NCBI GenBank assembly: GCA_028293325.1
Contig: JAQGPA010000089.1
Coordinates: 1 to 43,873, forward strand
Reading direction: 5' to 3'
Source: Pedosphaera sp.
Lineage (GTDB): Bacteria > Verrucomicrobiota > Verrucomicrobiia > Limisphaerales > Pedosphaeraceae
Length of the DNA stretch: 43,873 nt
How positions within the stretch are numbered: position 1 is the stretch's first letter; every line of letters starts with the position of its first letter. The notes under the pieces are model-generated. The model saw only the letters and a program-made list of their open reading frames with translations. It ran no database searches and had not been told where the DNA came from. Positions 35,143 to 43,349 of the stretch are shown here, piece after piece. Both the position numbers and the translations under genes were made by a program.

Positions 35143-37820
35143 ATTTTTTCCGGCAAAATCACCGGCACTTCTCCCAGCGGCAGCCACAAGGTAAATGCCG
35201 CCCCGCCGCCCGGTTGGTTGCTGACTTGCACCCGGCCATTCTGCGCCTCGACAAAGCCTTTGACAATGGAAAGCCCCAACCCCGTCCCGCCGGCCGCCGC
35301 ACCGGGGGCGCGATAAAACTTATCAAACACCCGCTCCAACGCCTCCGGCGGAATGCCCGGCCCTTTGTCCGCCACGGTCACAGCCAGTTCATCATTCTGG
35401 ATTTTGGCGCTGACCTGTACCGCCGTCCCCGGCGGTGTGTGAAATGCCACATTTAACAACAGGTTCGTCAGCGCCTGTTCCATCAGCACAAAATCCATTT
35501 GCACCAGCGGCAATTCCGGGCAGAGCACAATGCTCACCGGATGCTCCGCCAACTCCTTCCGCAAATGTTTCACCGTTACATGGACCAAATCACCCACATC
35601 ACACCAATCGAGCTTCGGCTTCATCTGCCCGGACTCCACGCGGGTGATGTCCAGGATATTGCCCACCAACCGGTTCAGCCGCGCCACCGCTTCCTTGATT
35701 TCATCCAGCATCGCCTCCGTGCGACTGGCTGACGCCACGGTGCCGCGCTCACTCAACGCGCTCGCGGCGCTGGCAATCGCCGCAATGGGCGTCCGCATTT
35801 CGTGCGAGATGGAATCCAGCAGGCTCTTGCTCAACCGCTCCGACTCCGCCGCCAGATGCGATTGTTGCGCCGCCTCATGCAACCGCTGGCGGTCAATCAC
35901 CAACCCCGCCTGACGCACAAATGCTTCCAGCAAATTATTCTGCTCCAGATTTGGCGCATTCTTTTGAGATAACTTCACCCCGATGACTCCCAAATTCCCG
36001 GCTGGCGTGGCCAGTGGAAGATACAACGCCTCGGAAAGCGGCAGATTATCCGTGAATTGACCCGCCGCCCGGTTGTGGTCAAAAACCCACGTCGCCACAC
36101 TGTGTTCCTTCTCCGTCATGGCCAGCGTACTTCCGCTCATCGGCTGCCTGGGCAGGCGGCCATTCGGCCCCTTTAACACAACCGCCACCTCTGCGTTGAA
36201 CATTTTTCCGATATGCTTCACCACCACTTTTACAACCTGATCCAGCGTCAGGGCATCGGCCAATTCCCGCGTCAGCAGGTACAACGCCGTGGTCCGTTCC
36301 TCCCGCCGGCGTTCGGCTTTTTCCTGGGTGCGAAACCGCGCGATCAATTCTCCCATGACGATGGCAACGACGAAAAAGGTAACAAACATCATCGCGTCTT
36401 CAAACGAGTTGATGCGAAAGGTGTAGGGCGGCGGCAGGAAGAAGAAATTCCAGAGCAACGCGCTCAAGGTGGCGCTGGCCAACACCGGCCCGCGCTCCAC
36501 AAATAATGCCAGCACCACGATTGTTAGCAGATAGTCCAGGCCAATGGCGCGGTAGCGAATATAAGGATTGAGAAAAACATTGAGGAGCGTGACCCCAGCC
36601 ACCACCCCCAGGCTCAGCAGATATTGTTTCGCGCCGGTTGGCCGTGGGAAATGGAGAATTGGCTTTGGCTGCGGCGTGTCTGATTTGCCGGCACGGACAA
36701 TGTTAATATCAATGTCCCCGCTCTCCTCCACCAACCGATGCAAAAAACGACCGCCCCTCAAAAATTGCCCCAGCCCGCCGCCGGCCGGCTTGCCGACCAC
36801 GATTTGCGTCACATTATGCTGCCGGGCGATGCGCAGCACTCCGCGCACCAAATCCTCATCGGCCGTGGTGATGACTTCGCCACCCAATTCCCGCGCCAGT
36901 GCGAGATTTTTGGTCAGCCTTGCCTGGTCGGCTTCCGACAACGCCTTGGCGGATTCCACATGCACCGCCAGCCAGTGCCCGTCCAAACTGTCCGCCAACC
37001 GCCGCGTCCAACGCACCATTTGCGCCGAGAGCGGACTCGCACTCACCGCCACCAGCAGGCGATGCCCCGTCTTCCACGGCTCCTGGATCTGCATCACTTG
37101 CAGATAATCCCGCACGTCCTGGCCCACCCGTTCTGCCGCCAGCCGCAGCGCCATTTCGCGCAAGGCCGTCAAATTTCCCTCGCGGAAAAAATTAACCATC
37201 GCCACCTCCGCGCGATCCGGCAAATAAACCTTTCCCTCATCCAGCCGTCGCATCAGGTCGTCTGGCGAAATATCAATCAGTTCGATTTCCGCCAGATCCA
37301 GCACGCGATCCGGAACCGTTTCGTGGACAATGGAACCGGTAATCTCCGCCACCGTATGCGCCCGGCTCTCCACGTGCTGCACGTTGAGCGTCGTGTAAAC
37401 ATCAATCCCGGCATCCAGCAGTTCGAGAATATCCTGAAACCGTTTGGGATGGCGCGAACCCGGCGCGTTGGTGTGGGCCAGTTCATCTACCAGCGCCAGT
37501 TTCGGCTTCCGCGCCAGCACCGCCTCCACGTCCATCTCCGAAAGTGTGAGGCCGCGATGTTCCTTCTGCTGGCGTGGAATGACCGGCAAGCCTTGGAGTA
37601 ACGCGTCCGTCTCCTTCCGCCCGTGGGTTTCCACATAGCCGATGACCACATCCACGCCCGCTGCCTGCTGTTTACGGGCTGCCTCCAGCATGGCATAGGT
37701 CTTGCCCACGCCCGCCGCCATGCCGAGAAAGATTTTTAACTGCCCCAGCTTGCCGGTCCGTTCCTGTCGTTGGATCGCCTCCAACAAACTGTCGGGATCA
37801 GCGCGAATGTCGTCATTCAC
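35139..37820 (-). CDS. kdpD: KdpD potassium sensor histidine kinase
   Basis: 893 residues, full length. The N-terminal KdpD domain has Walker A GMAAGVGKT (33-41) and VDELAHTNAPGSRHPKRFQD. A universal-stress-protein-type domain is at about 250-375 (RLLVAVSASPLSAQMVRWTR). Four membrane helices lie at about 400-495, a GAF domain at about 510-650, and a HisKA domain with H673 (SISHEMRTPIAAIAS). The ATPase domain has NLLLNVAFH and ADKGPGIPPEALERVFDKFY. It senses K+ limitation and turgor-related signals and phosphorylates KdpE. It starts 37 bases after kdpC and overlaps kdpE by ATGA. Confidence 0.97.
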   Translation of the reverse strand: MNDDIRADPDSLLEAIQRQERTGKLGQLKIFLGMAAGVGKTYAMLEAARKQQAAGVDVVIGYVETHGRKETDALLQGLPVIPRQQKEHRGLTLSEMDVEAVLARKPKLALVDELAHTNAPGSRHPKRFQDILELLDAGIDVYTTLNVQHVESRAHTVAEITGSIVHETVPDRVLDLAEIELIDISPDDLMRRLDEGKVYLPDRAEVAMVNFFREGNLTALREMALRLAAERVGQDVRDYLQVMQIQEPWKTGHRLLVAVSASPLSAQMVRWTRRLADSLDGHWLAVHVESAKALSEADQARLTKNLALARELGGEVITTADEDLVRGVLRIARQHNVTQIVVGKPAGGGLGQFLRGGRFLHRLVEESGDIDINIVRAGKSDTPQPKPILHFPRPTGAKQYLLSLGVVAGVTLLNVFLNPYIRYRAIGLDYLLTIVVLALFVERGPVLASATLSALLWNFFFLPPPYTFRINSFEDAMMFVTFFVVAIVMGELIARFRTQEKAERRREERTTALYLLTRELADALTLDQVVKVVVKHIGKMFNAEVAVVLKGPNGRLPRQPMSGSTLAMTEKEHSVATWVFDHNRAAGQFTDNLPLSEALYLPLATPAGNLGVIGVKLSQKNAPNLEQNNLLEAFVRQAGLVIDRQRLHEAAQQSHLAAESERLSKSLLDSISHEMRTPIAAIASAASALSERGTVASASRTEAMLDEIKEAVARLNRLVGNILDITRVESGQMKPKLDWCDVGDLVHVTVKHLRKELAEHPVSIVLCPELPLVQMDFVLMEQALTNLLLNVAFHTPPGTAVQVSAKIQNDELAVTVADKGPGIPPEALERVFDKFYRAPGAAAGGTGLGLSIVKGFVEAQNGRVQVSNQPGGGAAFTLWLPLGEVPVILPEKI

Positions 37821-37857
37821 AGGGTTATGTTAGCTCATCCGTTCCCAAACAGCAGCA

Positions 37858-38442
37858 TTATTTCAAGGCATCCAGTGCCAGGTTCAGTTTCAACACATTA
37901 ACACCCGCATCGCCCAACACGCCCAAATCCGGGCTGTCTGTGTTCTGGCGAATCAACTCTGCCACCTTCTCCGGAGGCACCCCGCGCGCTTTCGCCACCC
38001 GAGGTGCTTGCAGTTCGGCATTGCGCACACTGATATGCGGGTCCAGCCCGCTCCCGGAGGCCGTCACTGCATCCGCCGGCACCGGGTCGGCATCATTAAG
38101 CCCGTTTTTCTTCCGGTAATCTGCCACCCGATCCTTGATGGCATCATTCAACTTTTGCGATGTCGGCCCCAGGTTGCTGCCAGCCGAACTCGTCGCATCA
38201 TAGCCATTGCCCGCCGCAGAGGGACGCGAATTAAAATATTTGTCACCCGTAAAGGGCTGGCCCAGCAACGCCGAACCCCGCACGGTGCCGGACGCATCCG
38301 TGATCAGGCTGCCATTGGCCTTGTCGTGAAACAGGATTTGCGCGGCGGCGAAGACCACCAGGGGATAAATTCCGCAGCACACAATCGCCAAAACCAATAC
38401 GGCCATCACGGAGCTGCGCAAGTTGCGAATAAGTGATTTCAT
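37858..38442 (-). CDS. kdpC: KdpC, small subunit of the K+-transporting ATPase
   Basis: 194 residues. A single N-terminal membrane helix (SVMAVLVLAIVCCGIYPLVV) is followed by the periplasmic domain. Conserved features are GSALLGQPFTGDKYFNSRPS (the GSxLIGQ-F-FxSRPSA signature), SGSNLGP-type ASSAGSNLGPTS, AVTASGSGLDPHIS and DLGVLGDAGVNVLKLNLAL. KdpC stabilises the KdpFABC complex. The start ATG 38442 lies four bases after the kdpB stop, so translation is coupled; the longer open frame to 38472 overlaps kdpB and is not needed. Length matches the family. Confidence 0.97.
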   Translation of the reverse strand: MKSLIRNLRSSVMAVLVLAIVCCGIYPLVVFAAAQILFHDKANGSLITDASGTVRGSALLGQPFTGDKYFNSRPSAAGNGYDATSSAGSNLGPTSQKLNDAIKDRVADYRKKNGLNDADPVPADAVTASGSGLDPHISVRNAELQAPRVAKARGVPPEKVAELIRQNTDSPDLGVLGDAGVNVLKLNLALDALK

Positions 38443-38446
38443 ATGC

Positions 38447-40462
38447 TTAAGCCAGGTTGAGGGCGGTGACAATCACATCGATTGCCTTAATGCCCAGGAA
38501 CGGAATGATGACGCCGCCCACGCCGTAAATCAGCAGATTGCGTTGCAGAATTGCCAGCGCGCCAATCGGCTGAAACTTCACCCCGCGCAAGGCCAGCGGA
38601 ATCAAAATAATGATGATGAGGGCGTTGAAAATCACCGCGCTGAGAATCGCGCTGCCGGGACTGTGCAGATGCATGACGTTGAGCGGCGCGATCGCCGGAA
38701 ACGTGGCCATCAACATCGCCGGGATGATCGCGAAATATTTGGCCACGTCATTCGCGATGCTGAACGTCGTCAACGCCCCGCGGGTGATCAACAGTTGCTT
38801 CCCGATTTCAATGATCTCCAGCAGCTTCGTCGGATTGGAGTCCAGGTCCACCATGTTGCCCGCCTCCTTCGCCGCCTGCGTGCCGGTGTTCATGGCCACT
38901 CCCACATCCGCCTGGGCCAGCGCCGGCGCATCATTGGTGCCGTCGCCAATCATGGCAATCATCCGCCCGCCCTGTTGCTCCTTGCGAATCAACGCCAGCT
39001 TGTCTTCCGGTTTGGCTTCCGCCAGAAAATCGTCCACGCCCGCTTCCAGCGCAATCGCCGCGGCGGTCAATTTATTGTCGCCCGTGATCATGACGGTCTT
39101 GATGCCCATGGCACGCAGCCGTTTGAAACGCTCCGGCAACCCGCCCTTCACAATGTCCTTCAGATAAATGACCCCCAGCACCTTCGCCTTGGTGGCCACC
39201 AGCAATGGCGTGCCGCCCGCGCGCGCCACTTTTTCCACGGCCTGAATAATCTCCGCCGCCGGCTGGCTGCCGACAAATTTGTAAATCGAATCCGCCGCGC
39301 CTTTGCGGTATTGCACTCCGTCCAGGTCCACCCCGCTCATGCGGGTCTGCGCGCTGAACTTGATGAACTGCGCATGGGGCAACTCATGAATCTCCCGCGC
39401 GCGAATGCCAAACTTCTTCGCCAGCACCACCACGCTGCGCCCCTCCGGCGTTTCATCCGCCAGCGAAGACAATTGCGCCGCATCCGCCAATTCCTGTTCG
39501 GTCACACCCGGCGCGGGCATAAACTCTGTCGCCTGCCGGTTGCCCAGCGTAATCGTTCCCGTTTTGTCCAACAGCAGCACGTCCACGTCCCCGGCGGCTT
39601 CCACCGCGCGCCCGCTCATCGCCAGCACATTGCGCTGCAATAACCGGTCCATGCCCGCAATTCCAATTGCGCTCAACAATCCGCCAATCGTCGTCGGAAT
39701 CAAACAAACCAGCAGCGCAATCAATACCGGCACGGAAAACACCGTCGCCGAATAAATGCCCATCGGCTTCAACGCCATGATCACGAACATGAAGATGAGC
39801 GTCAGCGCCGCCAGCAGAATGGTCAGCGCAATCTCATTCGGCGTCTTCTGGCGCTTGGCCCCTTCCACCAGCGAAATCATGCGATCCAAAAAGCCATGCC
39901 CGGGATCCGCCGTGATGCGCACCTTGATTTCATCGGATAACACCCGCGTCCCGCCCGTGACCGCGCTCCGGTCGCCGCCGCTTTCGCGCACCACCGGGGC
40001 CGATTCCCCGGTGATGGCGGATTCATCCACCGTCGCCGCCCCCTCAATGACTTCCCCATCGCCTGGAATAATTTCTCCGGTGCGTACGACGACCACATCA
40101 GCTTTGCGCAAGGTATCCGCTCCCACTTCTTCGGTTTTGCCGTCGCCGCGGATTTTATGCGCCGTGCTGTGCGTGCGGGTTTTCCGCAACGCTTTTGCCT
40201 GGGCCTTGCCCCGGCCTTCGGCGACAGCTTCCGCGAAATTGGCGAACAAAACCGTGAACCAAAGCCACAAGGCAATTTGCGCAATCACTCCGCGTTCGTG
40301 CGTGGGCAGAAAAATATCCGCGGTTGTCAGGATCGCCCCGACCAGCGTCACGAACATGACCGGGTTCTTGATCATCGCCCGGGGATGGAGCTTCTTGAAG
40401 GCATCCACAATGGCCGGCCCGGCAATATTCCAATCAAACAGGGAGGGTGCTTTATGGGTCAT
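38447..40462 (-). CDS. kdpB: KdpB, catalytic P-type ATPase subunit
   Basis: 671 residues. It couples ATP hydrolysis to K+ uptake in the inner membrane. Visible motifs: actuator TGES (151-154, [12 protein letters not shown]), phosphorylated Asp in [14 protein letters not shown] (D299), nucleotide-binding [10 protein letters not shown], and hinge [20 protein letters not shown]. The membrane segment with KdpB-specific [20 protein letters not shown] is also present. Length and order are normal. ATG at 40462 follows the kdpA stop by 15 bases. All residues expected for catalysis are present. Confidence 0.98.
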   Translation of the reverse strand: MTHKAPSLFDWNIAGPAIVDAFKKLHPRAMIKNPVMFVTLVGAILTTADIFLPTHERGVIAQIALWLWFTVLFANFAEAVAEGRGKAQAKALRKTRTHSTAHKIRGDGKTEEVGADTLRKADVVVVRTGEIIPGDGEVIEGAATVDESAITGESAPVVRESGGDRSAVTGGTRVLSDEIKVRITADPGHGFLDRMISLVEGAKRQKTPNEIALTILLAALTLIFMFVIMALKPMGIYSATVFSVPVLIALLVCLIPTTIGGLLSAIGIAGMDRLLQRNVLAMSGRAVEAAGDVDVLLLDKTGTITLGNRQATEFMPAPGVTEQELADAAQLSSLADETPEGRSVVVLAKKFGIRAREIHELPHAQFIKFSAQTRMSGVDLDGVQYRKGAADSIYKFVGSQPAAEIIQAVEKVARAGGTPLLVATKAKVLGVIYLKDIVKGGLPERFKRLRAMGIKTVMITGDNKLTAAAIALEAGVDDFLAEAKPEDKLALIRKEQQGGRMIAMIGDGTNDAPALAQADVGVAMNTGTQAAKEAGNMVDLDSNPTKLLEIIEIGKQLLITRGALTTFSIANDVAKYFAIIPAMLMATFPAIAPLNVMHLHSPGSAILSAVIFNALIIIILIPLALRGVKFQPIGALAILQRNLLIYGVGGVIIPFLGIKAIDVIVTALNLA

Positions 40463-40477
40463 GATAATTTCGCGTGG

Positions 40478-42277
40478 TTAAAAGAGTTTCCCTTGCAGCG
40501 TCAGAAAATGTTCCACCACCGGCCCCAACGCCAGGGCGGGCAGGAAGGTAAGAGCGCCGACCAGCAGAACAGTGCCGATCAGCAAGGCGGTAAAGGTGAA
40601 GCCGGACACCGGGAAAGTTCCCGCGCTCTGCGGGACCACCTTCTTCTGGGCCAGTGCCCCCGCCAGCGCCATGATCGGCACGATCATTAGGAACCGCCCA
40701 ATCAACGTGGCCAGGCCGAGCGTGGTGTCATACCACGGTTCATTCGCCGTCAATCCCGCAAACGCGCTGCCGTTGTTGCCGGTGCAGGAACTGAACGCAT
40801 AAAGCATTTCGCTCAACCCATGCGGACCCGCGTTATTCAAGCCGGCCACCCCCCATTTGCTGACCGAGGCCCAGGCCGTGAAGCCCAGTATCGAAGCCGC
40901 CAAAACCAGCAGCGTCAGCAGGGCAACTTTCACTTCATACGCGCCAATCTTTTTGCCGAGATATTCCGGCGTGCGTCCCACCATCAGCCCGGCAATAAAA
41001 ACCGCCAGTACCACAAAAACCAGCATCCCGTAAAGCCCTGCCCCCACGCCGCCGAACACCACCTCGCCCAGTTCAATATTTAACATTGGCACCATCCCGC
41101 CCAAGCCGGTGAAGGAATCGTGCATGGCGTTGACCGCTCCGCAGGAGGCATCCGTCGTCACCGTGGCAAACAAGGCGGAATTAAAAATGCCAAATCGCAC
41201 CTCTTTGCCTTCCATGTTACCATCCGCCACCGCCACGCCCAGGTTGTGATGTATCGGGTTTCCCTTCGCCTCCGCCCACCAGCATACGAGCACCCCCGCC
41301 AGGAATAGGGCAAACATCGCCGACCAAACGGCCCAGCCATGCCCCTGATTTTGCGTCATTCGCCCGAGGTAATAAGTGAGCGCACTCGCGATGGCGAAGA
41401 TGGAGATCATCTGGATGAAATTCGACAGCGGCGTCGGATTCTCAAACGGATGCGCCGCATTTGCATTCGTGTAGCCACCGCCATTGGTCCCCAGCATTTT
41501 AATCGCCACCTGCGATGCCATCGGCCCCTGCACTATGCTTTGCTCCGTGATAACCTGATCCACCATCACCGGCTTGCCATCCGCTCCGTTCACCGCCTGC
41601 CCCTTGTCATCCACCTTGGGAACCTGGACGGTAAATGGCTCCATCAGTTTGGCCGTGGTGTACGGCTTGAAGTTCTGGATCATGCCTTGAGAGACCAAAA
41701 AAATGGCGAACACAAAACATATCGGCAGCAGCAAATAGTACGTGATGCGAACCAAATCCACCCAGAAATTGCCAATGGTCTTTGCCGTGTGCCGCGCTAT
41801 GCCCCGCACCAACGCTGCCGCCAGCGCAATCCCCACCGCCGCCGAGGCGAAGTTGTGGATGGTCAAGGCCACCATCTGCGAGAGATAGGACATGGTGGAT
41901 TCGCCCCCGTAACTCTGCCAATTGGTGTTCGTGGTGAAGCTGACCGCAGTGTTGAAGGACAGATGCGGACTCAGCGCGTCAAACTTTTGGGGATTCAACG
42001 GCAGCCACGCCTGCCACCGCAACATGGCATAAGTAAACAGCGCGCTCACCGCGCTGAACAGCAACATCGCCAGGGTGAAATGTTTCCAATCGTGTTCCTC
42101 TTCCGGATTCACCCCCAGCAACCGATAAGTTACCCGTTCCACCGGTTTCACCAGCCAATCCAGCCAGGTCTTTCCTTTCGCATCGAGCACCTGCACCAGA
42201 TACAAACCGAGCGGTTTGGTGATCAAAACAATAATGGCGATGAATAGCGCCAATTGCAGCCAATCAAGATTTCGCAT
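40478..42277 (-). CDS. kdpA: KdpA, potassium channel-like subunit
   Basis: 599 residues, somewhat longer than the enterobacterial protein. About ten membrane helices carry four pore-loop selectivity-filter segments: TNTNWQSYGGE, GTNGGGYTNANAAHPFENPT, TTDASCGAVNAMHDS and CTGNNGSAFAGL. These bind and select K+ in the KdpFABC complex. The extra length is partly a periplasmic loop around residues 215-245 (VQVPKVDDKGQAVNGADGKP) that is common in non-enteric KdpA proteins. The ATG at 42277 lies 12 bases after the kdpF stop. The frame is intact to the final HFLTLQGKLF. Confidence 0.98.
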   Translation of the reverse strand: MRNLDWLQLALFIAIIVLITKPLGLYLVQVLDAKGKTWLDWLVKPVERVTYRLLGVNPEEEHDWKHFTLAMLLFSAVSALFTYAMLRWQAWLPLNPQKFDALSPHLSFNTAVSFTTNTNWQSYGGESTMSYLSQMVALTIHNFASAAVGIALAAALVRGIARHTAKTIGNFWVDLVRITYYLLLPICFVFAIFLVSQGMIQNFKPYTTAKLMEPFTVQVPKVDDKGQAVNGADGKPVMVDQVITEQSIVQGPMASQVAIKMLGTNGGGYTNANAAHPFENPTPLSNFIQMISIFAIASALTYYLGRMTQNQGHGWAVWSAMFALFLAGVLVCWWAEAKGNPIHHNLGVAVADGNMEGKEVRFGIFNSALFATVTTDASCGAVNAMHDSFTGLGGMVPMLNIELGEVVFGGVGAGLYGMLVFVVLAVFIAGLMVGRTPEYLGKKIGAYEVKVALLTLLVLAASILGFTAWASVSKWGVAGLNNAGPHGLSEMLYAFSSCTGNNGSAFAGLTANEPWYDTTLGLATLIGRFLMIVPIMALAGALAQKKVVPQSAGTFPVSGFTFTALLIGTVLLVGALTFLPALALGPVVEHFLTLQGKLF

Positions 42278-42289
42278 AAGGAAGGTTGT

Positions 42290-42373
42290 TTAAAATTTCT
42301 CCGGCCGAATCATCGCAAAAAACAAATACACGCAGAGCGCCACGGCGATTAATCCCACAATCAGATTTTCCAT
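42290..42373 (-). CDS. kdpF: KdpF, small stabilising subunit
   Basis: 27 residues, MENLIVGLIAVALCVYLFFA then MIRPEKF, a single membrane helix ending in the typical LxRPE-F motif of KdpF. It stabilises the KdpABC complex. The start is supported by a perfect ribosome-binding site, AGGAGG seven bases before the ATG, which overlaps the stop codon of the preceding microprotein gene. The gene is missed by length-filtered gene finding. Confidence 0.93.
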   Translation of the reverse strand: MENLIVGLIAVALCVYLFFAMIRPEKF

Positions 42374-42384
42374 AATTTTTCCTC

Positions 42385-42468
42385 CTATAGCCTCTCGCAA
42401 AACAACACGTAGCAGCCGGCCACCGCAAAGAAGCCAACCGTGGTTAAGATATAGGCAAGATCGATCAT
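42385..42468 (-). CDS. 27-residue membrane microprotein upstream of kdpF
   Basis: MIDLAYILTTVGFFAVAGCY then VLFCERL: one hydrophobic helix with a short charged end, the same size as KdpF. ATG at 42468 has an AGGA-containing leader and lies 11 bases after the usp stop; its stop codon (TAG) runs into the ribosome-binding site of kdpF, so translation of the two is probably linked. Small helical peptides at this position are seen in kdp operons of other phyla, as far as I remember, but no function is assigned. It could be an additional subunit or a leader peptide that couples kdpF. Confidence 0.65.
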   Translation of the reverse strand: MIDLAYILTTVGFFAVAGCYVLFCERL

Positions 42469-42479
42469 AATTTTGTTTC

Positions 42480-43103
42480 CTAGTTGTCCATGTGCAAGAC
42501 CATCACGGGGCATTTCGCCCCTCGAATTACCTTTTCCACAATCCGACCCCCAAACAAGCAGGCAATCCACCCCTGACGATTGCGGGCGGTCATGACAATC
42601 AGCTCCGCCTCCCACCGCCGGGCCACCCGCGTGATTACCGCCGCCGGCGTCCCTTCTTCCACCGCGCAAATCGCCGGCACACCCTTTTCCTGCGCGCATA
42701 TTAGAATGGGTTCGGTTTTGGCCAAAGCTTCCTGGCCGAGTGCCATTTTAAGCCGCGCCAACTGCGCCGGCCCATACGGGTTCAGATTAAGCTGCACTGC
42801 ATGCAGCAAAAGCAGTTGCCCTTGTGCTTGTTGCGCCACGTTCATGCCAAACTTCGCCGCCGCCTCCGCCCCGGGCGAAAGATCCATCGGCACAAGGATA
42901 ACCGGCCGCCGCCGTGAACGCGGACCCTCCGCTTCGTCGTTAAAACTTAACTCGCCACTGTCAATTCCGCGACCCCACCCCTGACGCGCCCGCGAATGAA
43001 TTCCGGATTCAACGCCCTCACTCTCCCGCCCCAACAATGTCCAACCCAACCTCGCCAGCGAATTGGCGAACCCGGGCACCCACGTTGTGTTCTCTATTCT
43101 CAC
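42480..43103 (-). CDS. Universal stress protein (UspA) family, N-terminally extended
   Basis: 207 residues. The UspA fold covers about 67-205 (PVILVPMDLSPGAEAAAKFG, QLLLLHAVQLN, AAVITRVARRWEAELIVMTA, VEKVIRGAKCPVMVLH). The ATP-binding pattern of the family, GxxG-x9-G(S/T), is not present: the aligned segment is TARN...FGG followed by Arg, so nucleotide binding is doubtful. A 65-residue extension (WVPGFANSLARLGWTLLGRE and an Arg/Gly/Glu-rich stretch) precedes the fold. The start is GTG 43103, without a clear ribosome-binding site; a start nearer the fold is possible. It is the first gene of the kdp cluster, 11 bases from the microprotein. KdpD also contains a Usp-like domain, suggesting a related sensing or modulating role. 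Confidence 0.82.
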   Translation of the reverse strand: MRIENTTWVPGFANSLARLGWTLLGRESEGVESGIHSRARQGWGRGIDSGELSFNDEAEGPRSRRRPVILVPMDLSPGAEAAAKFGMNVAQQAQGQLLLLHAVQLNLNPYGPAQLARLKMALGQEALAKTEPILICAQEKGVPAICAVEEGTPAAVITRVARRWEAELIVMTARNRQGWIACLFGGRIVEKVIRGAKCPVMVLHMDN

Positions 43104-43137
43104 GCAGGCAGCATGGCCCTTACCCCGTCTCTTAAGT

Positions 43138-43179
43138 AATCAAAATGGGTATGGAACCCGTTAAAAAAAAATCAAAATG
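43138..43179. promoter_or_regulatory. Pair of 10-bp direct repeats upstream of the usp-kdp cluster
   Basis: AATCAAAATG occurs at 43138-43147 and again at 43170-43179 (CATTTTGATT on the coding strand of the operon). The spacing is 32 bases, about three helical turns, starting 35 bases upstream of the usp start codon. A run of T on the coding strand lies between them. OmpR-class regulators such as KdpE bind direct repeats in AT-rich DNA, so this is a candidate operator. No promoter could be assigned with certainty. Confidence 0.4.
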
Positions 43180-43226
43180 TGCGAATTCGAGCCCGCCGCT
43201 TGAAAATTGATACCTCTTTAAGGAGT

Positions 43227-43254
43227 GCGGAGTTTATTCCGCTTCAACGGAATA
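43227..43254. repeat. Overlapping alternative hairpins (REP-like palindrome)
   Basis: GCGGA (43227-43231) can pair with TCCGC (43238-43242), while TATTCCG (43235-43241) can pair with CGGAATA (43248-43254). The two hairpins share bases and exclude each other. It lies between the short-chain dehydrogenase stop and the usp operon, where REP-type palindromes are common. A degraded REP transposase gene exists elsewhere in the window. Confidence 0.5.
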
Positions 43255-43349
43255 GTTGTGCAGAGCGCCAGAATCACACAGAGTCCAAACCTTGAACTTC
43301 GCGACTGACCGTTGAAAATAAAATACCGGTCCGTATATCAAACCACCTC

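Noticed and set aside
38423..39643. 406-codon plus-strand frame opposite kdpB
   Set aside because: Arg/His/Gln-rich antisense shadow of a fully conserved P-type ATPase gene.
43138..43179. The T-run and GGGT/ACCC hairpin near 43147-43159 as a terminator for the dehydrogenase gene
   Set aside because: On the transcribed strand the T-run precedes the short hairpin and does not follow it, so it does not fit an intrinsic terminator.
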